The position numbers and the translations under genes are program-made. A DNA stretch of 64,000 nucleotides from Clusia tigrina (Eukaryota; Arthropoda; Insecta; Diptera; Clusiidae), in the NCBI GenBank assembly GCA_920105625.2, contig OV050032.1:115242542-115306541 (forward strand), given 5' to 3'. Positions 50,451 through 61,300 of the stretch are shown piece after piece (positions within the stretch are counted from its first letter, which is position 1; each line of letters opens with the position of its first letter). The notes below the pieces were generated by a model. It was not told the DNA's origin and did not search any database. It saw only the letters and a program-made list of their open reading frames with translations.

Positions 50451-51285
50451 TTGCAACATAGAAATGCTTGTAACTTTTTACTGGAGCGTCATAAAGCCTT
50501 GAAATTTTGTTACAATAAAGTACTCGAGCCTCTTGTCAATTTAAGCTATCGCTCAAAGCTATGCTACCCTAGAGTCCCAAATCAAACACTGATAAAACTT
50601 CAAACGCCATTAACTTCTTTACGGTACGTCCTACAACTATCAAAGTTTGCAAGATGCAAATGCTTGTAACTTTTTACTGGAGCGTCATAAAACCTTGAAA
50701 TTTTGTAACAATAAAGTACTCGAGCCTCTTGTCAATTTAAGCTATCGCTCAAAACTATGCTACCCTAGAGTCCCAAATCAAACACTGATAAAACTTCAAA
50801 CGCCCCTAACTTCTTTACGGTACGTCCTACACCTATCAAAGTTTGCAACATACAAATGCTTGTAACTTTTTACTGGAGCGTCATAAAACCTTGAAATTTT
50901 GTTACAATAAAGTACTCGAGCCTCTTGTCAATTTAAGCTATCGCTCAAAGCTATGCTACCCTAGAGTCCCAAATCAAACACTGATAAAACTTCAAACGCC
51001 CCTAACATCTTTACGGTACGTCCTACACCTATCAAAGTTTCCAACATACAAATGCTTGTAACTTTTTACAGGAGCGTCATAAAACCTTGAAATTTTGTAA
51101 CAATAAAGTACTCGAGAATCTTGTCAATTGAAGCCATCGCTCAAAGCTATGCTACCCTTGAGTCCCAAATCAAACACTGATAAAACTCCAAACGCCCCTT
51201 ACTTCTTAACGGTACGTCCTACACCTATCAAAGTTTGCATCATACAAATGCTTGTAACTTTTTACTGGAGCGTCATAAAACCTTG

Positions 51286-51333
51286 CCACATACAAATGCT
51301 TGTAACTTTTTACTGGAGCGTCATAAAACCTTG
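51286..51333 (+). repeat. 48-bp partial monomer insertion, copy 4
   Basis: Offset 977 bp from copy 3, equal to 5x196 plus 48 minus 51. Confidence 0.9.
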
Positions 51334-51478
51334 AAATTTTGTAACAATAAAGTACTCGAGCATCTTGTCAATTTAAGTTATCGCTCAAAGCTATGCTACC
51401 CTTGAGTTCTAATTCAAACACTGATAAAACTTCAAGTGGCCCCAACTTCTATACGGTACGTCCTACACCTATCAAAGT

Positions 51479-53036
51479 TTGCAACATACAAATGCTTGTA
51501 ACTTTTTACTGGAGCGTCATAAAACCTTGAAATTTTGTAACAATAAAGTACTTAGCCTCTTGTCAATTTAAGTTATCGCTCAAAGCTATGCTACCCTAGA
51601 GTCCCAAATCAAACACTGATAAAACTGCAAACGAACCTAACTTCTATATGGTACGTCCTACACCTATCAAAGTTTGCAACATACAAATGCTTGTAACTTT
51701 TTACTGGAGCGTCATAAAACCTTGAACTTTTGTAACAATAAAGTACTCGAGCATCTTGTCAATTTAAGTTATCGCTCAAAGCTATGCTACCCTTGAGTCC
51801 CAATTCAAACACTGATAAAACTTCAAGTGGCCCCAACTTCTATACGGTACGTCCTACACCTATCAAAGTTTGCAACATACAAATGCTTGTAACTTTTTAC
51901 TGGAGGGTCATAAAACCTTGAAATTTTGTAACAATAAAGTACTCGACCCTCTTGTCAATTTAAGCTATCGCTCAAAGCTATGCTACGCTTGAGTCCCACT
52001 GATAAATCTTCAAATGGCCCTAACTTTTTTACGGTACGTCCTACACCTATCAAAGTTTGCAACATACAAATGCTTGTAACTTTTTACTGGAGCGTCATAA
52101 AACCTTGAACTTTTGTAACAATAAAGTACTCGAGCCTCTTGTCAATTTAAGCTATTGCTCAAAACTATGCTACCCTAGAGTCCCAAATCAAACACTGATA
52201 AAATTTCAAAAGCCCCTAACTTCTTTACGGTACGTCCTACACCTATCAAAGTTTGCCACATACAAATGCTTGTAACTTTTTACTGGAGCGTTATAAAACC
52301 TTGAAATTTTGTTACAATAAAGTACTCGAGCCTCTTGCCAATTTAAGCTATCGCTCAAAGCTATGCTACCCTAGAGTCCCAAATCAAACACTGATAAAAC
52401 TTCAAACGCCCCTAACTTCTTTACGGTACGTCCTACACCTATCAAAGTTTCCAACATACAAATGCTTGTAACTTTTTACAGGAGCGTCATAAAACCTTGA
52501 AATTTTGTAACAATAAAGTACTCGAGACTCTTGTCAATTTAAGCCATCGCTCAAAGCTATGCTACCCTTGAGTCCCAAATCAAACACTGATAAAACTTCA
52601 AACGCCCCTTACTTCTTTACGGTACGTCCTACACCTATCAAAGTTGGCAACATGCAAATGCTTGTAACTTTTTATTGGAGCGTCATAAAACCTTGAAATT
52701 TTGTAACAATAAAGTACCCGAGCCTCTTGTCAATTTAAGCTATAGCTCAAAGCTATGCTACCCTAGAGTCCCAAATCAAACACTGATAAAACTTCAAACG
52801 CCCCTAACTTCTATACGGTACGTCCTACACCTATCAAAGTTTGCAACATACAAATGCTTGTAACTTTTTACTGGAGCGTCATAAAACCTTGAAATTTTGT
52901 AACAATAAAGTACTCGAGCATCTTGTCAATTTAAGTTATCTCTCAAAGCTATGCTACCCTTGTGTCCCAATTCAAGCACTGAAAAAACTTCAAGTGGCCC
53001 CAACTTCTATACGGTACGTCCTACACCTATCAAAGT
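51479..53036 (+). repeat. 8-monomer nested duplication, copy 1 (1558 bp)
   Basis: Length equals 8x196 minus 9 (187-bp unit) minus 1 (gtacttagcc). Private tags shared with copy 2 are ctatatggtacg (51646, 53204) and ggagggtcat (51904, 53462), both absent from the related segment at 56389-57000. Confidence 0.86.
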
Positions 53037-54594
53037 TTGCAACATACAAATGCTTGTAACTTTTTACTGGAGCGTCATAAAACCTTGAAATTTTGTAACA
53101 ATAAAGTACTTAGCCTCTTGTCAATTTAAGTTATCGCTCAAAGCTATGCTACCCTAGAGTCCCAAATCAAACACTGATAAAACTGCAAACGAACCTAACT
53201 TCTATATGGTACGTCCTACACCTATCAAAGTTTGCAACATACAAATGCTTGTAACTTTTTACTGGAGCGTCATAAAACCTTGAACTTTTGTAACAATAAA
53301 GTACTCGAGCATCTTGTCAATTTAAGTTATCGCTCAAAGCTATGCTACCCTTGAGTCCCAATTCAAACACTGATAAAACTTCAAGTGGCCCCAACTTCTA
53401 TACGGTACGTCCTACACCTATCAAAGTTTGCAACATACAAATGCTTGTAACTTTTTACTGGAGGGTCATAAAACCTTGAAATTTTGTAACAATAAAGTAC
53501 TCGACCCTCTTGTCAATTTAAGCTATCGCTCAAAGCTATGCTACGCTTGAGTCCCACTGATAAATCTTCAAATGGCCCTAACTTTTTTACGGTACGTCCT
53601 ACACCTATCAAAGTTTGCAACATACAAATGCTTGTAACTTTTTACTGGAGCGTCATAAAACCTTGAACTTTTGTAACAATAAAGTACTCGAGCCTCTTGT
53701 CAATTTAAGCTATTGCTCAAAACTATGCTACCCTAGAGTCCCAAATCAAACACTGATAAAATTTCAAAAGCCCCTAACTTCTTTACGGTACGTCCTACAC
53801 CTATCAAAGTTTGCCACATACAAATGCTTGTAACTTTTTACTGGAGCGTTATAAAACCTTGAAATTTTGTTACAATAAAGAACTCGAGCCTCTTGCCAAT
53901 TTAAGCTATCGCTCAAAGCTATGCTACCCTAGAGTCCCAAATCAAACACTGATAAAACTTCAAACGCCCCTAACTTCTTTACGGTACGTCCTACACCTAT
54001 CAAAGTTTCCAACATACAAATGCTTGTAACTTTTTACAGGAGCGTCATAAAACCTTGAAATTTTGTAACAATAAAGTACTCGAGACTCTTGTCAATTTAA
54101 GCCATCGCTCAAAGCTATGCTACCCTTGAGTCCCAAATCAAACACTGATAAAACTTCAAACGCCCCTTACTTCTTTACGGTACGTCCTACACCTATCAAA
54201 GTTGGCAACATGCAAATGCTTGTAACTTTTTACTGGAGCGTCATAAAACCTTGAAATTTTGTAACAATAAAGTACCCGAGCCTCTTGTCAATTTAAGCTA
54301 TAGCTCAAAGCTATGCTACCCTAGAGTCCCAAATCAAACACTGATAAAACTTCAAACGCCCCTAACTTCTATACGGTACGTCCTACACCTATCAAAGTTT
54401 GCAACATACAAATGCTTGTAACTTTTTACTGGAGCGTCATAAAACCTTGAAATTTTGTAACAATAAAGTACTCGAGCATCTTGTCAATTTAAGTTATCTC
54501 TCAAAGCTATGCTACCCTTGTGTCCCAATTCAAGCACTGAAAAAACTTCAAGTGGCCCCAACTTCTATACGGTACGTCCTACACCTATCAAAGT
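53037..54594 (+). repeat. 8-monomer nested duplication, copy 2 (1558 bp)
   Basis: In register with copy 1. Differences noticed are aaagaactcgag near 53878 and ttactggag where copy 1 has ttattggag near 52672. At about 54595 the order changes to a unit with cgaccctcttctc. Confidence 0.86.
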
Positions 54595-55360
54595 TTGCAA
54601 CATACAAATGCTTGTAACTTTTTACTGGAGCGTCATAAAACCTTGAAATTTTGTAACAATAAAGTACTCGACCCTCTTCTCAATTTAAGCTATCGCTCAA
54701 AGCTATGCTACGCTTGAGTCCCACTGATAAATCTTCAAATGGCCCTAACTTCTTTACGGTACGTCCTACACCTATCAAAGTTTGCAACATACAAATGCTT
54801 GTAACTTTTTACTGGAGCGTCATAAAACCTTGAACTTTTGTAACAATAAAGTACTCGAGCCTCTTGTCAATTTAAGCCATCGCTCAAAGCTATGCTACCC
54901 TTGAGTCCCAAATCAAACACTGATAAAACTTCAAATGGCCCTAACTTCTTTACGGTACGTCCTACACCTATCAAAGTTTGCCACATACAAATGTTTGTTA
55001 ATTTTTACTGGAGCGTCATAAAACCTTGAAATTTTGTAACAATAAAGTACTCGAGAATCATGTCAATTTAAGCCATCGCTCAAAGCTATGCTACCCTTGA
55101 GTCCCAAATCAAACACTGATAAAACTTCAAACGCCCCTTACTTCTTAACGGTACGTCCTACACCTATCAAAGTTTGCAACATACAAATGCTTGTAACTTT
55201 TTACTGGTGCGTCATAAAACCTTGAAATTTTGTAACAATAAAGTACTGGACCCTTTTGTCAATTTAAGCTAACACTCAAAGCTATGCTACGCTTGAGTCC
55301 CACTGATAAATCTTCAAATGGCCCTAACTTCTTTACGGTCCGTCCTACACCTATCAAAGT
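54595..55360 (+). repeat. Chimeric segment joining three source regions
   Basis: Up to about 55010 it matches 58339-58754 and, in the tttgttaattt part, 44265-44290. From 55053 to about 55360 it matches 48803-49110 at offset 6250 bp (tags gagaatcatg, ctaacactc, ggtccgtcc). From 55361 it matches 50451 onwards. Two switches in about 350 bp. Confidence 0.82.
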
Positions 55361-56195
55361 TTGCAACATAGAAATGCTTGTAACTTTTTACTGGAGCGTC
55401 ATAAAGCCTTGAAATTTTGTTACAATAAAGTACTCGAGCCTCTTGTCAATTTAAGCTATCGCTCAAAGCTATGCTACCCTAGAGTCCCAAATCAAACACT
55501 GATAAAACTTCAAACGCCATTAACTTCTTTACGGTACGTCCTACAACTATCAAAGTTTGCAAGATGCAAATGCTTGTAACTTTTTACTGGAGCGTCATAA
55601 AACCTTGAAATTTTGTAACAATAAAGTACTCGAGCCTCTTGTCGATTTAAGCTATCGCTCAAAACTATGCTACCCTAGAGTCCCAAATCAAACACTGATA
55701 AAACTTCAAACGCCCCTAACTTCTTTACGGTACGTCCTACACCTATCAAAGTTTGCAACATACAAATGCTTGTAACTTTTTACTGGAGCGTCATAAAACC
55801 TTGAAATTTTGTTACAATAAAGTACTCGAGCCTCTTGTCAATTTAAGCTATCGCTCAAAGCTATGCTACCCTAGAGTCCCAAATCAAACACTGATAAAAC
55901 TTCAAACGCCCCTAACATCTTTACGGTACGTCCTACACCTATCAAAGTTTCCAACATACAAATGCTTGTAACTTTTTACAGGAGCGTCATAAAACCTTGA
56001 AATTTTGTAACAATAAAGTACTCGAGAATCTTGTCAATTGAAGCCATCGCTCAAAGCTATGCTACCCTTGAGTCCCAAATCAAACACTGATAAAACTTCA
56101 AACGCCCCTTACTTCTTAACGGTACGTCCTACACCTATCAAAGTTTGCATCATACAAATGCTTGTAACTTTTTACTGGAGCGTCATAAAACCTTG

Positions 56196-56243
56196 CCACA
56201 TACAAATGCTTGTAATTTTTTACTGGAGCGTCATAAAACCTTG
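56196..56243 (+). repeat. 48-bp partial monomer insertion, copy 5
   Basis: Offset 4910 bp from copy 4, as expected for the long repeat. It carries a single change (gtaattttt). Confidence 0.9.
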
Positions 56244-56966
56244 AAATTTTGTAACAATAAAGTACTCGAGCATCTTGTCAATTTAAGTTATCGCTCAAAG
56301 CTATGCTACCCTTGAGTTCTAATTCAAACACTGATAAAACTTCAAGTGGCCCCAACTTCTATACGGTACGTCCTACACCTATCAAAGTTTGCAACATACA
56401 AATGCTTGTAACTTTTTACTGGAGCGTCATAAAACCTTGAAATTTTGTAACAATAAAGTACTTAGCCTCTTGTCAATTTAAGTTATCGCTCAAAGCTATG
56501 CTACCCTAGAGTCCCAAATCAAACACTGATAAAACTGCAAACGAACCTAACTTCTATACGGTACGTCCTACACCTATCAAAGTTTGCAACATACAAATGC
56601 TTGTAACTTTTTACTGGAGCGTCATAAAACCTTGAACTTTTGTAACAATAAAGTACTCGAGCATCTTGTCAATTTAAGTTATCGCTCAAAGCTATGCTAC
56701 CCTTGAGTCCCAATTCAAACACTGATAAAACTTCAAGTGGCCCCAACTTCTATACGGTACGTCCTACACCTATCAAAGTTTGCAACATACAAATGCTTGT
56801 AACTTTTTACTGGAGCGTCATAAAACCTTGAAATTTTGTAACAATAAAGTACTCGACCCTCTTGTCAATTTAAGCTATCGCTCAAAGCTATGCTACGCTT
56901 GAGTCCCACTGATAAATCTTCAAATGGCCCTAACTTTTTTACGGTACGTCCTACACCTATCAAAGT

Positions 56967-57358
56967 TTGCAACATACAAATGCTTGTAACTTTTTACTGG
57001 AGCGTCATAAAACCTTGAACTTTTGTAACAATAAAGTACTCGAGCCTCTTGTCAATTTAAGCTATTGCTCAAAACTATGCTACCCTAGAGTCCCAAATCA
57101 AACACTGATAAAATTTCAAAAGCCCCTAACTTCTTTACGGTACGTCCTACACCTATCAAAGTTTGCCACATACAAATGCTTGTAACTTTTTACTGGAGCG
57201 TCATAAAACCTTGAAATTTTGTTACAATAAAGTACTCGAGCCTCTTGCCAATTTAAGCTATCGCTCAAAGCTATGCTACCCTAGAGTCCCAAATCAAACA
57301 CTGATAAAACTTCAAACGCCCCTAACTTTTTTACGGTACGTCCTACACCTATCAAAGT
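56967..57358 (+). repeat. 2-monomer duplication, copy 1 (392 bp)
   Basis: Two units (gaacttttg with gctattgctc and atttcaaaagcc; then gccacatac with tgccaattt) repeated directly at 57359. Confidence 0.87.
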
Positions 57359-57750
57359 TTGCAACATACAAATGCTTGTAACTTTTTACTGGAGCGTCAT
57401 AAAACCTTGAACTTTTGTAACAATAAAGTACTCGAGCCTCTTGTCAATTTAAGCTATTGCTCAAAACTATGCTACCCTAGAGTCCCAAATCAAACACTGA
57501 TAAAATTTCAAAAGCCCCTAACTTCTTTACGGTACGTCCTACACCTATCAAAGTTTGCCACATACAAATGCTTGTAACTTTTTACTGGAGCGTCATAAAA
57601 CCTTGAAATTTTGTTACAATAAAGTACTCGAGCCTCTTGCCAATTTAAGCTATCGCTCAAAGCTATGCTACCCTAGAGTCCCAAATCAAACACTGATAAA
57701 ACTTCAAACGCCCCTAACTTCTTTACGGTACGTCCTACACCTATCAAAGT
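57359..57750 (+). repeat. 2-monomer duplication, copy 2 (392 bp)
   Basis: Same two units as 56967-57358. Copy 1 ends ctaacttttttacgg near 57327 whereas copy 2 ends ctaacttctttacgg near 57719. The breakpoint probably lies just after that position. Confidence 0.85.
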
Positions 57751-58338
57751 TTCCAACATACAAATGCTTGTAACTTTTTACAGGAGCGTCATAAAACCTT
57801 GAAATTTTGTAACAGTAAAGTACTCGAGACTCTTGTGAATTTAAGCCATCGCTCAAAGCTATGCTACCCTTGAGTCCCAAATCAAACACTGATAAAACTT
57901 CAAACGCCCCTTACTTCTTTACGGTACGTCCTACACCTATCAAAGTTGGCAACATGCAAATGCTTGTAACTTTTTACTGCAGCGTCATAAAACCTTGAAA
58001 TTTTGTAACAATAAAGTACCCGAGCCTCTTGTCAATTTAAGCTATAGCTCAAAGCTATGCTACCCTAGAGTCCCAAATCAAACACTGATAAAACTTCAAA
58101 CGCCCCTAACTTCTATACGGTACGTCCTACACCTATCAAAGTTTGCAACATACAAATGCTTGTAACTTTTTACTGGAGCGTCATAAAACCTTGAAATTTT
58201 GTAACAATAAAGTACTCGAGCATCTTGTCAATTTAAGTTATCTCTCAAAGCTATGCTACCCTTGTGTCCCAATTCAAGCACTGAAAAAACTTCAAGTGGC
58301 CCCAACTTCTATACGGTACGTCCTACAAATATCAAAGT

Positions 58339-61300
58339 TTGCAACATACAAATGCTTGTAACTTTTCACTGGAGCGTCATAAAACCTTGAAATTTTGTAA
58401 CAATAAAGTACTCGACCCTCTTCTCAATTTAAGCTATCGCTCAAAGCTATGCTACGCTTGAGTCCCACTGATAAATCTTCAAATGGCCCTAACTTCTTTA
58501 CGGTACGTCCTACACCTATCAAAGTTTGCAACATACAAATGCTTGTAACTTTTTACTGGAACGTCATAAAACCTTGAACTTTTGTAACAATAAAGTTCTC
58601 GAGCCTCTTGTCAATTTAAGCCATCGCTCAAGCTATGCTACCCTTGAGTCCCAAATCAAACACTTATAAAACTTCAAATGGCCCTAACTTCTTTACGGTA
58701 CGTCCTACACCTATCAAAGTTTGCCACATACAAATGTTTGTTAATTTTTACTGGAGCGTCATAAAACCTTGAAATTTTGTTAGAATAAAGTACTCGAGCC
58801 TCTTGCCAATTTAAGCTATCGCTCAAATCTATGCTACCCTAGAGTCCCAAATCAAACACTGATAAAACTTCAAACGCCCCTAACTTCTTTACGGTACGTC
58901 CTACACCTATCAAAGTTTCCAACATACAAATGCTTGTAACTTTTTACTGGAGCGTCATAAAACCTTGAAATTTTTTTACAATAAAGTACTCGAGCCTCTT
59001 GCCAATTTAAGCTATCGCTCAAAGCTATGCTACCCTAGAGTCCCAAATCAAACACTGATAAAACTTCTAACGCCCCTAACTTCTTTACGATACGTCCTAC
59101 ACCTATCAAAGTTTCCAACATACAAATGCTTGTAACTTTTTACAGGAGCGTCATAAAACCTTGAAATTTTGTAACAATAAAGTACTCGAGACTCTTGTCA
59201 ATTTAAGCCATCGCTCAAATCTATGCTACCCTTGAGTCCCAAATCAAACACTGATAAAACTTCAAACGCCCCTTACTTCTTTACGGTACGTCCTACACCT
59301 ATCAAAGTTGGCAACATACAAATGCTTGTAACTTTTTACTGGAGCGTCATAAAACCTTGAAATTTTGTAACAATAAAGTACCCGAGCCTCTTGTCAATTT
59401 AAGTTATCGCTCAAAGCTATGCTACCCTAGAGTCCAAAATCAAACACTGATAAAACTGCAAACGAACCTAACTTCTATACGGTACGTCCTACACCTATCA
59501 AAGTTTGCAACATACAAATGCTTGTAACTTTTTACTGGAGCGTCATAAAACCTTGAAATTTTGTAACAATAAAGTACTCGAACCTCTTGTCAATTTAAGC
59601 TATCGCTCAAAGGTATGCTACGCTTGAGTCCCACTGATAAATCTTCAAATGGCCCTAACTTCTTTTCGGTACGTCCTACACCTATCAAAGTTTGCAACAT
59701 ACAAATGCTTGTAACTTTTTACTGGAGCGTCATAAAACCTTGAACTTTTGTAATAATAAAGTACTCGAGCCTCTTGTCAATTTAAGCTATCGCTCAAAAT
59801 TCTGCTACGCTAGAGTCCCAAATCAAACACTAATAAAACTTCAAACGCCCCTAACTTCTTTACGGTACGTCCTACACCTATCAAAGTTTGCCACATACAA
59901 ATGCTTGTAACTTTTTACTGGAGCGTCATTAAACCTTGAAATTTTGTTACAATAAAGTACTCGAGCCTCTTGCCAATTTAAGCTATCGCTCAAAGATATG
60001 CTACCCTAGAGTCCCAAATCAAACACTGATAAAACTTCAAACGCCCCTAACTTCTTTACGGTACGTCCTACACCTATCAAAGTTTGCAACATACAAATGC
60101 TTGTAACTTTTTACAAGAGCGTCATAAAACCTTGAAATTTTGTAACAATAAAGTACTCGAGCCTCTTGTAAATTAAAGCCATCGCTCAAAGCTATGCTAC
60201 CCTTGAGTCCCAAATCAAACACTGATAAAACTTCAAACGGCCCTAACTTCTTTTCGGTACGTCCTACACCTATCAAAGTTGGCAACATGCAAATGCTTGT
60301 AACTTTTTACTGGAGCGTCATAAAACCTTGAAATTTTGTAACAATAAAGTACCCGAGCCTCTTGTCAATTTAAGCTATAGCTCAAAGCTATGCTACCCTA
60401 GAGTCCCAAATCAAACACTGATAAAACTTCAAACGCCCCTAACTTCTATACGGTACGTCCTACACCTATCAAAGATTGCAACATATAAATGCTTGTAACT
60501 TTTTACTGGAACGTCATAAAACCTTGAAATTTTGTGACAATAAAGTACTCGAGCATCTTGTCAATTTAAGTTATCGCTCAAAGCTATGCTACCCTTGAGT
60601 CCCAATTCAAACACTGAAAAAACTTCAAGTGGCCCCAACTTCTATACGGTACGTCCTACATCTATAAAAGTTTGCAACATACAAATGCTTGTAACTTTTT
60701 ACTGGAGCGTCATAAAACCTTGAAATTTTGTAACAATAAAGTACTCGAGCCCTTTGTCAATTTAAGCCATCGCTCAAAGCTATGCTACCCTTGAGCCCCA
60801 AATGAAACACTGATAAAACTTCAAATGGCCCTTACTTCTATACAGCACGTCCTACACCTATCAAAGTTTGCAACATACAAATGCTTGTAACTTTTTACTG
60901 GAGCGTCATAAAACCTTGAAATTTTGTAACAATAAAGTACTCGAGCCTCTTGCCAATTTAAGCTATCGCTCAAAGCTATGCTACCCTAGAGTCCCAAATC
61001 AAACACTGATAAAACTTCAAACGCCCCTAACTTCTTTCCGGTACGTCCTACACCTATCAAAGTTTCCAACATACAAATGCTTGTAACTTTTTACTGGAGC
61101 GTCATAAAACCTTGAAATTTTGTAACAATAAAGTACCCGAGCCTCTTGTCAATTTAAGCTATAGCTCCAAGCTATGCTTCCCTAGAGTCCCAAATCAAAC
61201 ACTGATAAAACTTCAAACGCCCCTAACTTCTATACGGTACGTCCTACACCTATCAAAGTTTCCAACATACAAATGCTTGTAACTTTTTACAGAGCGTCAT

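Larger units (their letters stand above)
50451..55360 (+). repeat. Long 25-monomer-scale repeat, copy 1 (4910 bp)
   Basis: Opens with a private unit (catagaaatgc, ataaagcc, cgccattaac, ctacaactatc) followed by I, J, K and the 48-bp insertion. The same opening is at 55361, offset 4910 bp. It contains a nested 1558-bp duplication that copy 2 lacks. Confidence 0.86.
55361..58338 (+). repeat. Long repeat, copy 2, with a 392-bp internal duplication
   Basis: Matches 50451-52448 at offset 4910 bp up to 57358. 57359-57750 is then a duplicate of 56967-57358 (two monomers, 392 bp). After it the match resumes at offset 5302 bp (52841 with 58143). The 1558-bp nested duplication is absent. Confidence 0.84.
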
